DNA of 64,000 nucleotides, from NCBI RefSeq assembly GCF_017814975.1, contig NZ_JAGIQA010000021.1, forward strand, positions 62,001 to 126,000, given 5' to 3'. Within the stretch, counting starts at the first letter, position 1, and every line of letters begins with the position of its first letter. The translations under genes were made by a program, and so were the position numbers. Of the stretch, positions 27,089-34,919 are shown piece after piece. This DNA is from Cupriavidus consociatus (GTDB lineage: Bacteria > Pseudomonadota > Gammaproteobacteria > Burkholderiales > Burkholderiaceae). The notes under the pieces are model-generated. The model had not been told where the DNA came from. It did no database searches and saw only the letters and a list, made by a program, of their open reading frames with translations.

Positions 27089-28675
27089 ATGACCTTGAGC
27101 CGCGGCCTTACCCTTGGCGATACCCTTTCCTGGCCGGCTCGCTACCTGCCCCGCAAGACGGCGCTGGTCAGCGGCATCGGCGCCGCGCGGCAGGCCTGGT
27201 CGTATGCGGAGCTCGATGCAGAGGTCAACCGCCATGCCCACGGGCTGCAGGCACTGGGCATCGGCAAGGGCGACGTGGTGGCCGCGTTCCTCTACAACAC
27301 GCCGGCCTTCGTCTTTACGCTGCTGGCCACGGCGCGGCTGGGTGCGGTGTTCAACCCGGTCAACTACCGGCTGGCCGCACAGGAGCTGGCGTATATCCTG
27401 AACGACGGGGCGGCCAAGGCGGTGCTGTTCGAGCAAGAAGGCGCCGCCGTCGTGGAGAAGGCCGCGGAGCTGGCCCCTGGCACCGCGCTGCGCATATATG
27501 CCGACACGGACGCTGCCCCTGCGTTTGCCACGCACCGCCTTGACGCGCTCGCCGCCGGCCAGCCCACCATGCTGCCGGCGATCGGCGTCCACGAGGACGA
27601 CCCTTGCATCCTGATGTACACCAGCGGCACCACGGGCCGCCCCAAGGGCGTGGTGCACACCCATCGCAGCAAGTTGCAGCACAACGCGATCATGCACCAG
27701 GCCATGACGCTGTCGCGCGAGGACGTGGGCTTGTCGGTGGCGCCGCTGAACCATACCGCCGAGTTGCACACCAGCTTCCTGCCGCGGCTGCAGGTAGGCG
27801 CCACGCAGGTGCTGCAGCGCCGCTTCGATGCGGGCGAAGCCTGGCAACTGGTGGAAAGCGAGCGCGTGACCCACTTCTTCGCCGCGCCGACCATGATCGG
27901 CATGCTGCTGAACCACCCCGAGGCGGAAACCCGCGACCTCTCGTCGCTGCGGCTCGTCGAGTACGGCGGTGCCTCGATGGCGCCGCACCTGATCCGCGAA
28001 TGGGATCGCAAGATCGGCGCCGGCCTGGTCCAGGTGTACGGCACCACCGAGATGGGCCCGTGCATGTCGGTGCTCTACCCACATGAACAGCTCTGCCGTG
28101 CCGGCTCGGCGGGCCTGCCCGCGCTCGGCCATGACCTGGTGGTGGCAAGACTGCGCGACGATGGCGCGCCGACCGACCCGGCGCAACCGTGCGCGCCAGG
28201 CGAAGTGGGCGAGGTGCTGGTGCGCGGCGCCTGCATGATGCAGGGCTACCTGAACCGGCCCGACGCCAATGCGCGGGCGCTGGCGCATGGCTGGTACCAC
28301 ACCGGCGACCTCGGCAGCCTGGACGCCGACGGCTACCTCTGGATCCGCGACCGGATCGACTACATGATCAACTCCGGCGCGGAGAACGTGTATCCGCGCG
28401 AAGTCGAGGACGCGCTGATCGAGCACCCGGCGGTGCTGGAAGTCGCGGTACTCGGCGAGCCCGACCCGACCTGGGGCCAGGTGGTGGGCGCGTACGTGGT
28501 GGTGCGTGGCGATGCGCCGGTCAGTGCCGAACAGCTCGACGCCTTCCTGCTGCAGGGCGACCGTCTGGCGGCCTACAAGCGGCCCCGCCGCTATCACTTC
28601 CTGGACGCGCTGCCCAAGACCACCAGCGGCAAGATCCAGAAGCACATGCTGCGCGCTGGCGCGCTGGCGGCGTAG
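27089..28675 (+). CDS. AMP-forming acyl-CoA synthetase
   Basis: A 528-residue ANL-family ligase. The P-loop motif is YTSGTTGRPKG (about residues 173-183); the A5 motif is YGTTEMGPCMS near residue 316; the A7/A8 region is WYHTGDLGSLDADGYLWIRDR; the catalytic lysine lies in TTSGKIQK near the C-terminus. It adenylates a carboxylic acid and transfers it to CoA. The substrate is not clear; the closest style is medium or long-chain or aromatic acyl-CoA ligases. The start ATG at 27089 follows GGAGC. It stands alone, divergent from the nuclease-helicase, with no beta-oxidation genes adjacent. Confidence 0.9.
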   Translation: MTLSRGLTLGDTLSWPARYLPRKTALVSGIGAARQAWSYAELDAEVNRHAHGLQALGIGKGDVVAAFLYNTPAFVFTLLATARLGAVFNPVNYRLAAQELAYILNDGAAKAVLFEQEGAAVVEKAAELAPGTALRIYADTDAAPAFATHRLDALAAGQPTMLPAIGVHEDDPCILMYTSGTTGRPKGVVHTHRSKLQHNAIMHQAMTLSREDVGLSVAPLNHTAELHTSFLPRLQVGATQVLQRRFDAGEAWQLVESERVTHFFAAPTMIGMLLNHPEAETRDLSSLRLVEYGGASMAPHLIREWDRKIGAGLVQVYGTTEMGPCMSVLYPHEQLCRAGSAGLPALGHDLVVARLRDDGAPTDPAQPCAPGEVGEVLVRGACMMQGYLNRPDANARALAHGWYHTGDLGSLDADGYLWIRDRIDYMINSGAENVYPREVEDALIEHPAVLEVAVLGEPDPTWGQVVGAYVVVRGDAPVSAEQLDAFLLQGDRLAAYKRPRRYHFLDALPKTTSGKIQKHMLRAGALAA

Positions 28676-28686
28676 CGCGCCAGGGC

Positions 28687-29649
28687 TCAGCCGCCCGGTG
28701 CCGCGCGCGTCCGCAGCAGGCCGCTCGCGCCGCCGGCCAGTGCCCCACGCGCCGGACGCCCGCGCCGGCCAACCGCGGCAACGCTCCGGCTGCCGGCATC
28801 CTTCTGTTCGCGATATTCGACAAGCATCGCCTCGCGTTGGCGGATCCGTTCTTCCAGTACGGCAATCGACTGGCTCAATCGCGTCATTTCGCTGCCCTGG
28901 CGCGAAGCCGCCTCGGCAGCGTGCGCCAGCCGCTCCAGCGCGGCCTTGCGCTCCGCTTCCAGCAATTTCTGCGCTTCCTTGCCCGCCACGCGGGCCGCGT
29001 CCAGATCCAGGGCCAGCCGGCGTTCGTTGGCCGTGGCGCGGGCGGTCATGGTTTCGCGCTCCTGGTCCCACGTCGCGCGCTCGGCGGCAAATTCCCGCTG
29101 CAGGGCGACGCGGGCCTCCAGCGCGTCGCCAGCCTCGGCGCGTAACGTCTCGACCTGCTGCTGCAGGACGGTAGCGCGGGATTCAACCTGCGCGCCGCGC
29201 TCCAGCGCCTCGTCCCGCGCGCGTGTCATCTCCGCCATCGCCGCTTCGGCCCCCTCCAGCCGCGCCTGCATGACCAGGCGCTCCTGCTCCAGCGCTTCCC
29301 GTTCCCTGGCCAGGGTAGCCTGCGCCTCTGCCAGCGCCGTTTCGCGCTGGCCCAGCGCGGCTTCCGCCTGTGCCCGCGCCACCTGCAACGCGGCCTCCCA
29401 CAGGTAGCGCGCCGCTTCGGTGACCGGTTCCGGGCAACCCGGTTTGGGCGCGAAGCCTTCCGGATCGTGCAATCGCCCGCCGAGCGCAGCAAACCATGCG
29501 TCGAGGTGCGGGCTGACGGTGTTGGGTGAACCTCGCCCCAGATGCAGGCGGATGCGTTCGATGGTCGGACGCTGGCCTGCCTTGAGCAGGCTGTCGGCGG
29601 CAGTCCAGACGTCGTCGCGGGTGATGCCTCGGGAGCGGAGTGTTTCCAT
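28687..29649 (-). CDS. KfrA-like DNA-binding coiled-coil protein
   Basis: A 320-residue protein. Residues 1-60 form the KfrA_N DNA-binding domain (ITRDDVWTAADSLLKAGQRP, then GRGSPNTVSPHLDAW). Residues 85-280 are a long Glu/Arg/Ala coiled coil, and the tail is basic. On plasmids, KfrA binds a palindrome-rich operator, represses itself and may act as a nucleoid-like or segregation factor. Here the gene lies in a chromosomal-style context and is divergent from a tyrosine recombinase, with an AT-rich, palindrome-dense spacer between. The ATG at 29649 directly abuts that spacer. Confidence 0.87.
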   Translation of the reverse strand: METLRSRGITRDDVWTAADSLLKAGQRPTIERIRLHLGRGSPNTVSPHLDAWFAALGGRLHDPEGFAPKPGCPEPVTEAARYLWEAALQVARAQAEAALGQRETALAEAQATLAREREALEQERLVMQARLEGAEAAMAEMTRARDEALERGAQVESRATVLQQQVETLRAEAGDALEARVALQREFAAERATWDQERETMTARATANERRLALDLDAARVAGKEAQKLLEAERKAALERLAHAAEAASRQGSEMTRLSQSIAVLEERIRQREAMLVEYREQKDAGSRSVAAVGRRGRPARGALAGGASGLLRTRAAPGG

Positions 29650-29679
29650 GTTCGGATCCGGGAAAGCCTAAATAACGTT

Positions 29680-29744
29680 CGATAATGGAGACTTATCGAG
29701 CGCTATTCGATATCTATGTATGATATAATACAGCATACATCATA
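29680..29744. promoter_or_regulatory. Palindrome-rich kfrA/integrase divergent operator
   Basis: The AT-rich spacer holds CGATAA-N7-TTATCG (29680-29698), ATGTATG-N11-CATACAT (29716-29740) and the nested TATGAT/ATCATA pair (29719-29744). A perfect TATAAT (29724-29729) inside the second dyad is a suitable -10 for the recombinase gene starting at 29751. KfrA proteins bind such palindromic arrays, so autoregulation plus control of the recombinase is likely. Confidence 0.65.
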
Positions 29745-29750
29745 TTTATT

Positions 29751-30860
29751 ATGATACCAATCCACCCACCCCAGCCTGTCCCCGATGTCGAATTTCCGGC
29801 GCCGCTTTGCCCGTCTGAACTGGATCCCCTCGCCGAGCAGGCCGCGAACGCGCTTCGCCGCGAAGGCGAGTCGCCCAACACCGTGGCGAGCTACCGGTCT
29901 GCCCTGCGCTACTGGGCTGCCTGGCACGGGCTGCGCTACCGCCAGCCGATCCGGCTTCCGCTTGATCCTGCCGTCGTGGTTCAGTTCATCGTCGACCACG
30001 CTACGCGGCAGACGGCGCACGGGCCTGTTTGCGAGCTGCCCCCGGCGATCGACCAGGCGCTGGTCGCTGATGGATACAAGGCACGACCCGGCGCGCCCGC
30101 GCTGTCCACGCTGACACACCGCCTTGCGGTACTGGCCAAGGTCCACCGCTTGCAGCAGTTGCCCAATCCCTGTGCCGACGCGTCGGTACGGGAGCTGATG
30201 TCCGGCATCCGCCGCGCCTATGCCCGCCGCGGACATCGCCAGGCGCGCAAGGCCGCGCTCACGCGCGACCCGCTGCTGCGGCTGCTAGCTACTTGTGATG
30301 ACTCATTGCGCGGCATGCGCGACCGCGCGCTGTTGCTGTTCGCATGGGCCAGCGGCGGCCGCCGCCGTTCCGAGGTCGCGCGGGCGACGGTGGAGAACCT
30401 GACGCGCGTCGCACCGGGTGACTTTGTCTACGTGCTGGGCTGGTCGAAGACCAATCAGTCAGGCCGCAATCATGCCGATGCCGCCAAGCCCGTGACCGGT
30501 GCAGCAGGGCAGGCGCTGGAGGCATGGCTGGCCGCCTCGGGCATTGCCGGCGGACCGCTGTTCCGCCGCATCCGGCGCGGAGGCCATGTGGGTGAGGGAT
30601 TGTCGGACGCTACCGTGAGCCGCATCGTCAAGGCACGCTGTGCGCAGGCGGGACTGGAGGGCGACTTCTCCGCGCATTCGCTGCGCGCGGGGTTCGTCAC
30701 CGAAGCGGCATCGCAACAGGTGCCGCTGGCCGAGACCATGGCAATGACTGGCCACGCCAGCGTAGCCACGGTGGTGCGCTATTTCCGCGCAGCAGACATG
30801 CAGCGCTCCCGCGCGGCAGACCTGCTCGGGTCGCCACAAGCGGAAGAGAAAAACGGCTAG
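29751..30860 (+). CDS. Tyrosine recombinase / site-specific integrase
   Basis: A 369-residue recombinase. The N-terminal core-binding domain (NTVASYRSALRYWAAWHG) is followed by the catalytic domain with Arg205 (GGRRRSEV), Lys233 (WSKTNQSG), His309-x-x-Arg312 (HSLR), His335 (TGHAS) and nucleophile Tyr344 (VVRYFRA). All catalytic residues are present, so it should be active. There is no excisionase, tRNA or obvious attachment site beside it. Pairing with kfrA suggests a maintenance or DNA-organisation module rather than a classical phage integrase. An internal extra linker between the core-binding and catalytic domains makes it longer than XerC/D. Confidence 0.9.
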   Translation: MIPIHPPQPVPDVEFPAPLCPSELDPLAEQAANALRREGESPNTVASYRSALRYWAAWHGLRYRQPIRLPLDPAVVVQFIVDHATRQTAHGPVCELPPAIDQALVADGYKARPGAPALSTLTHRLAVLAKVHRLQQLPNPCADASVRELMSGIRRAYARRGHRQARKAALTRDPLLRLLATCDDSLRGMRDRALLLFAWASGGRRRSEVARATVENLTRVAPGDFVYVLGWSKTNQSGRNHADAAKPVTGAAGQALEAWLAASGIAGGPLFRRIRRGGHVGEGLSDATVSRIVKARCAQAGLEGDFSAHSLRAGFVTEAASQQVPLAETMAMTGHASVATVVRYFRAADMQRSRAADLLGSPQAEEKNG

Positions 30861-31090
30861 CGGGCGCAGAACGCGCCGCAACTGCGGGTATTTCGCTATC
30901 CCCGTGCGCTGGCCCGGGATGCCTCAGGTGCCTATACTGGCAGGCGCGCCGGACATTGCCAGATGCGCTGGCCGGCAGCACCCGGAGGTCCGGCGCAGGT
31001 GATGGCGACCCGCCTGGACGAACCCACGATGTGCGCCGGAACGTGCCGGAGCGGCTGCCGGGCCAGACCAGTGGAAACGCGGAGACGGGC

Positions 31091-31510
31091 ATGCCCAACG
31101 AACAATTCCTCGCCACACAGGAAACTCGCCGCTCGGGGCTGCAAGCCTTGCGGGCGGCCTTGCTGCAAGTTCACAAGGAAGTCATCGGCTACGACCGCAG
31201 CCAGTACGAACGGCTGAACGGCCCGATTCCGGCCGGACTGTTTGTCCAGCTGGTCACGGAGGACAACTTCTTTCGCTGGCTCGATCCGCTGTCGCGGCTG
31301 ATCATCGAGGTCGATGAGGAACTTGAATCGAAGGAGCATCACGACGACACCTGCCGCGCCGTGGCGCGCGCCGCCGAAAAGCTCTTCAGCGATGGCGCCG
31401 ATCCGGGCTTTCGCAAGCGCTACCAGGAAGCATTGCAGGACGAATCGGGTGTCATCGTGGCGCACGGGCGCCTGATGTCCGTGATCGGCCAGTTGCGGCA
31501 GCTGCCTTAG
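31091..31510 (+). CDS. Hypothetical cytoplasmic protein, 139 aa
   Basis: A 139-residue soluble, mostly helical protein with no signal peptide. I do not recognise the family. Characteristic pieces are HKEVIGYDRSQYERLNGPIP and FVQLVTEDNFFRWLDPLSRLIIEVDE, which look like an ordered helical bundle. The ATG at 31091 follows GGAGA; the open frame upstream of it is not convincing. No operon partner. Confidence 0.7.
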   Translation: MPNEQFLATQETRRSGLQALRAALLQVHKEVIGYDRSQYERLNGPIPAGLFVQLVTEDNFFRWLDPLSRLIIEVDEELESKEHHDDTCRAVARAAEKLFSDGADPGFRKRYQEALQDESGVIVAHGRLMSVIGQLRQLP

Positions 31511-31636
31511 TGCCGTGCCGTGGGGTCAGCAGGTAGCGCCAGGCACCTGGCGGTAGCGCGTCGCGCCGCCAAACCAGAGGGCCTGGAATTCGTGCGCCCT
31601 GGTCATCCCTGCCAGCCATCCCTGCTGGACAATCTG

Positions 31637-31966
31637 TCAGCGGCCCCTTCCTCCGCCATGCCCGCCATGCCCGCCGGCGGCCCAGCCGCCTCTGCCACGG
31701 CCGCCGCCATGCCAGCCGCCGTGTCCGTGGTGATGTCCGTGGTTCCAGCTGCGGCCGCCACCGCCATAGATAAAGGCAAAGCTGCCGTAGTAGCTGCCGT
31801 ATCCGGGGCCGTAATACGGATAGCCGGGCGCGACCGGGTAGCCGCTGTAGTACGGCGAACTGACCGGGTATGCGGGATAAGCCAGGTAGTCGTCGCTGGC
31901 ATAGGGATAGGCCACGCATCCGCTGACCAGCGCCGCCGCGAGCAACACTCCATATCTGTAGCGCAT
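31637..31966 (-). CDS. His/Gly/Tyr-rich lipoprotein
   Basis: A 109-residue lipoprotein. The signal ends in the lipobox Leu-Val-Ser-Gly-Cys (Cys17). A Tyr/Pro-rich region with many PYY/GYP elements follows (residues 20-65), then a Gly/His/Trp-rich tail (HGHHHGHGGWHGGG). The ATG at 31966 has a strong AAGGAGG site. The composition suggests a disordered, metal-binding or surface-structuring envelope protein; no domain is recognised. A perfect 8-base-arm dyad lies about 135 bases upstream. Confidence 0.78.
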   Translation of the reverse strand: MRYRYGVLLAAALVSGCVAYPYASDDYLAYPAYPVSSPYYSGYPVAPGYPYYGPGYGSYYGSFAFIYGGGGRSWNHGHHHGHGGWHGGGRGRGGWAAGGHGGHGGGRGR

Positions 31967-32099
31967 GGATCCCTCCTTGCCAGGCCCGCGTGGCGGGTAC
32001 AGGGTTAGACCGCCGCGGCTGGCACGCAATTCCACTGGCGCCCCTGCCTGCACTTTGCGGTGCCTTCCCTGGCACTGCGCCCAGCGCAATGCGAGTAAC

Positions 32100-32129
32100 G
32101 ACAATTCACGGCCATATTTAGGAATTGTC
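32100..32129. promoter_or_regulatory. Perfect inverted repeat GACAATTC-N14-GAATTGTC
   Basis: Arms at 32100-32107 and 32122-32129 match perfectly over 8 bases around a 14-base AT-rich centre. It is placed upstream of the lipoprotein gene. The geometry suits a dimeric repressor or activator site. The regulator is unknown. Confidence 0.5.
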
Positions 32130-32167
32130 CGATATTCGCATGAGAAAGCCCGTATTACATTGCCCTT

Positions 32168-32262
32168 GCACCCGGCCCGCGGGTGCCCCGACAGAGCCAG
32201 GTTGACCCCCTTCCTGGTTCCTTTCACTGCCACGATGGTCCCCGCCATCGTGGCAATTTTTT
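32168..32262 (+). ncRNA. Candidate plus-strand small RNA with intrinsic terminator
   Basis: Three consecutive hairpins on the plus strand: GCACCCG-loop-CGGGTGC (32168-32186), CCAGG-N11-CCTGG (32197-32217), and a perfect 11-base-pair terminator stem (32228-32238 with 32245-32255) followed by A then seven T. No plus-strand gene lies upstream for 650 bases, so the terminator needs its own transcript. It could instead be a terminator for the minus-strand tetR gene, but the T run is on the plus side. No clear promoter was found; the 5' end is arbitrary. Confidence 0.45.
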
Positions 32263-32278
32263 TGATCGCGATGCGCGG

Positions 32279-32923
32279 TTACAGGCCCTTCTCGACCATT
32301 TCCAGCAGCCGTTGCCCCAGTGGCTCCGCCATTTCGGGCGCGCGGCTGCGCAACGGACCGTCAATCAGCAGGATCGCCAGGCCGTGCACGGCGGACCAGG
32401 CCAGGTACTCGGCCCCGGGCCGCCGCTCGGGTGGCAATGCGCCGGCCTCCACCAGCTGGTCGAGCGCCGCGCCAAGCAGCTGGAACGGGTTGAGTCCGCT
32501 GTTGCCCGCCTTGGCAGGATCGGCGTCATCCTCGACTTCATCCGGCACGGAGAATGCCGTGCGGAACAGGCCGGTTTCCGCCAGCGCGAAGCGCAGGTAG
32601 CCCGTGCCGACCGCGCGCAGGCATGCGCGCGCATGGGCGGCGGCGCCACGGCCAGGGCGCAGTCCGCCGATCTCGGCCTCCATCGCAATCGCCAGCGACG
32701 ACAAGGCCGACGCTCGCACCGCCTGCAGCAGGTCTTGCCGGCTGGCAAAGTGCCGGTACGCCGCATTGGGAACGACGCCGGCGCGGCGCGTGGCTTCGCG
32801 CAGCACGATCGCGTCGGGGCCGCCTTCGCGGGCCAGGTCGACGCCCGCGTCAAGCAAGGCGCGGCGCAGGTCGCCATGACGGTAAGTGGCGCGCGCCGGT
32901 GGCGCGGGGATGCCCGGCTTCAT
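32279..32923 (-). CDS. TetR-family transcriptional repressor
   Basis: A 214-residue TetR protein. The helix-turn-helix occupies residues 15-62 (IVLREATRRAGVVPNAAYRHF). The C-terminal half fits the WHG-type ligand domain, with AWSAVHGLAILL near residue 180. It probably represses itself: a dyad operator lies exactly between its -35 and -10 elements at 32968-32995. The neighbouring cardiolipin synthase gene is upstream on the same strand, so no divergent target is evident. Confidence 0.88.
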   Translation of the reverse strand: MKPGIPAPPARATYRHGDLRRALLDAGVDLAREGGPDAIVLREATRRAGVVPNAAYRHFASRQDLLQAVRASALSSLAIAMEAEIGGLRPGRGAAAHARACLRAVGTGYLRFALAETGLFRTAFSVPDEVEDDADPAKAGNSGLNPFQLLGAALDQLVEAGALPPERRPGAEYLAWSAVHGLAILLIDGPLRSRAPEMAEPLGQRLLEMVEKGL

Positions 32924-32967
32924 GCGGCTCCCCTCTGATGCTGGATTCGGTTCATTATCTGTAGGCG

Positions 32968-32995
32968 CTTATAGTGAACAGTGTACACAAACAAA
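32968..32995 (-). promoter_or_regulatory. tetR promoter with operator in the spacer
   Basis: On the minus strand, TTTGTT (32995-32990) and TATAAG (32973-32968) are 16 bases apart. The spacer is filled by the dyad GTGAACA-G-TGTACAC (32974-32988 on the plus strand, 6 of 7 positions symmetric). This is a classic autorepression layout. Confidence 0.65.
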
Positions 32996-33029
32996 GCGCC
33001 ACCGGCTTGCCGCAGGCCGGCTGCCGGTA

Positions 33030-34466
33030 TCAGAGGATGGGGGCGAACAGCTTGGCCACGTGCATGGCCACGCGCAGCGGCGCGGGCGCGCCCACGAACT
33101 CATCCAGCCCGATGCGTTTGGCGTTGGCGAAATCGGTTTCCAGCATGGCAGTCACGTCGGCCGCAAAGCCCTTGTCTGCCGTCATCACCATCAGCTCGAA
33201 GTTGAGCCGGAACGAGCGGTTGTCGAGGTTCGCCGTGCCCACCGCGGCGGCTTCATCGTCGATCAGTATCACCTTCTGGTGCAGGAAGCCCGGCTGGTAG
33301 CGATACAGCTTGATTCCCGCGGCGACAGCCTGATACGCATAGATGGTCGACGCGGCGTAGACGACCAGGTGATCGGGACGCGCCGGTATCAGGATGCGTA
33401 CGTCGACGCCGCGCAGCACCGCCAGCCGCAGCACGGCGAACACGGCCTCGTCCGGCACGAAATACGGCGACGTGATCCAGAGCCGGTGCCGCGCCGACTG
33501 GATGGCCTCGACAAAGAACAGCGAACACGTTTCCTGCGAGTCCGCGGGACCGGTCGGAACCACCTGGCAGGTCATGCGGCCGCCAACCTCGGGTGGCGGC
33601 ATCAGCAGGTGCGGGACTTCGCGTGCGGCCCAGTACCAGTCTTCGGCAAAGGACATCTGCAGGTCCAGCACGGCACTGCCGCGCAATGCGATATGGGTGT
33701 CGCGCCACGGCGCCAGCGGCGGACGCTCGCCCAGGTACTCCACGCCGACATTGTGGCCACCGAGAAACGCCTCGCGTCCGTCCACGATGACCAGCTTGCG
33801 GTGGTTGCGGAAGTTGAGCTGGAAGCGGTTGACGAATCCCCGATGCGTGGAAAACGGCCGGGCATCGACGCCCGCCTCTAGCAGCGTGCGCACGTAGCGA
33901 CGCGGTAGCGCATGGCAGCCGATGCTGTCGAACAGGAAGTAGACCTTGACGCCGGCCTGCGCGCGCTCGCACAGCAGCGCCTGCAGGCGCCTGCCCAGCG
34001 CATCGTCGTGCACGATGAAGAACTGCACGATCAACACCTGCCTGGCCTGGCCGATCGCGGCAAAGATGGCATCGAAGGTCTGCGTGCCGTTGACCAGCAG
34101 GCGCACGTCGTTGTTGGCCAGGCAAGGCATGCCGGTCAGCCGCGGCAGCGCGCGCATGCAGACCTGCGTTGGCGAGTGCACCACGCAGGCGCTGCGGGCC
34201 TCGCGTTCGCGCGGGGTCATGCCGTGGCGGATCTCGCGCAGCCGGTCGTCATTGAAGCGGCGTGCATCGACATAGCCGGCAAAGGTGCTGCGCCCGAAGA
34301 TCAGGTAGGGGACCAGCGTGAAGTACGGCATCATCACCAGCGACCCCGCCCACGCGATGGCGCCAGGCGCGGTGCGCACCGTCATGACGGCGTGCAGCGC
34401 CGCCATCACGCCGACGACGTGAAAGGCCAGGAGGATGAAGGCGATGACACTCGGGCTCTGCAGCAT
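33030..34466 (-). CDS. cls: Cardiolipin synthase
   Basis: A 478-residue phospholipase-D-superfamily membrane enzyme. Two N-terminal hydrophobic segments (about 8-28 and 38-60) anchor it. Two HKD motifs follow: HRKLVIVDG near residue 220, with its GGHNVG partner, and HQKVILID near residue 395, with GTANLDNRSF. It condenses two phosphatidylglycerol molecules to cardiolipin and glycerol at the inner membrane. The length and layout match ClsA. The ATG at 34466 starts the first membrane segment; the long open frame above it is not coding. Confidence 0.92.
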   Translation of the reverse strand: MLQSPSVIAFILLAFHVVGVMAALHAVMTVRTAPGAIAWAGSLVMMPYFTLVPYLIFGRSTFAGYVDARRFNDDRLREIRHGMTPREREARSACVVHSPTQVCMRALPRLTGMPCLANNDVRLLVNGTQTFDAIFAAIGQARQVLIVQFFIVHDDALGRRLQALLCERAQAGVKVYFLFDSIGCHALPRRYVRTLLEAGVDARPFSTHRGFVNRFQLNFRNHRKLVIVDGREAFLGGHNVGVEYLGERPPLAPWRDTHIALRGSAVLDLQMSFAEDWYWAAREVPHLLMPPPEVGGRMTCQVVPTGPADSQETCSLFFVEAIQSARHRLWITSPYFVPDEAVFAVLRLAVLRGVDVRILIPARPDHLVVYAASTIYAYQAVAAGIKLYRYQPGFLHQKVILIDDEAAAVGTANLDNRSFRLNFELMVMTADKGFAADVTAMLETDFANAKRIGLDEFVGAPAPLRVAMHVAKLFAPIL

Positions 34467-34919
34467 CGGTGGCTTGAGTCCCCGGACCGGAACACGATGC
34501 GCGCTATTTTGGCACACCGCGGGCCGGATGTTGATGCCGCGCCGCACGCCTGCCTTCTTTTTTGGCACGCCGATAGGATGACGGTGCCATGCGGCCGCCA
34601 GGCCTGGGCCCGGCCCGTTGTCCACAGGATCTGTGGACAACTTCGGCGGCACCTCGCAAGCCCCTCCCGCCATCAATGACTGCCGTTACCGCGCAGGAAC
34701 AAGAAGAGCAAAAACGGCGGACTTTTCGGAAATGTCTGATTGCACCACGGCACGCGGCTTTTTACCCTTTGAGGCCGCAAGGTGCTCCTCATGCGCACAT
34801 GCGCAGCGCTTCGGCTCCGGTCCCTTCAACGCCCCGATAGCCGCCCGAAAGTCGTCCGATAGCCGTCCAGTAGTTCGTCACCTTCCTGCCGTTCTCACAC
34901 GCCGTCACGCTCGCTTCGT
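34467..34919. other. Gene-free divergent region, cls / response regulator
   Basis: A 453-base gap with no convincing ORF. It contains the DnaA-box-like palindrome at 34618-34640, and a direct repeat CCGATAGCCG at about 34835 and 34857 (22 bases apart), which could be a tandem regulator site for the downstream gene. Confidence 0.45.
34618..34640. promoter_or_regulatory. Head-to-head DnaA-box-like palindrome
   Basis: TTGTCCACAG, then GAT, then CTGTGGACAA form a perfect palindrome with 10-base arms. Each arm contains TTGTCCACA, one base off the TTATCCACA DnaA box. No other origin features (box clusters, AT-rich unwinding region, dnaA/dnaN/repA) are nearby. Confidence 0.5.

Larger units (their letters stand above)
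31967..32278. other. Intergenic region with dyad and possible small RNA
   Basis: This 312-base gap lies between the lipoprotein start and the tetR stop, both minus-strand genes. It has no coding ORF. It contains the dyad at 32100-32129 and a plus-strand hairpin series ending in a T run (32168-32262), described separately. Confidence 0.5.

Noticed and set aside
27032..29071. Long minus-strand open frame (679 codons) over the acyl-CoA ligase and part of kfrA
   Set aside because: Crosses two recognised genes, is composed of Arg/His/Ala/Gly-rich shadow sequence and contains no motif.
28687..29649. kfrA as evidence that the replicon is a plasmid
   Set aside because: No rep, par or transfer genes in 64 kb, and the content is housekeeping-like (opgGH, hup, amtB, cls). 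KfrA-like genes also occur on chromosomes and chromids.
28687..30860. Genomic island or prophage signalled by an integrase
   Set aside because: No tRNA, no direct repeats, no excisionase or phage genes and no change of base composition across neighbouring genes. Only the short kfrA/integrase spacer is AT-rich.
34618..34640. Replication origin
   Set aside because: Only one pair of DnaA-like boxes and no AT-rich unwinding element, initiator gene or typical origin neighbours.
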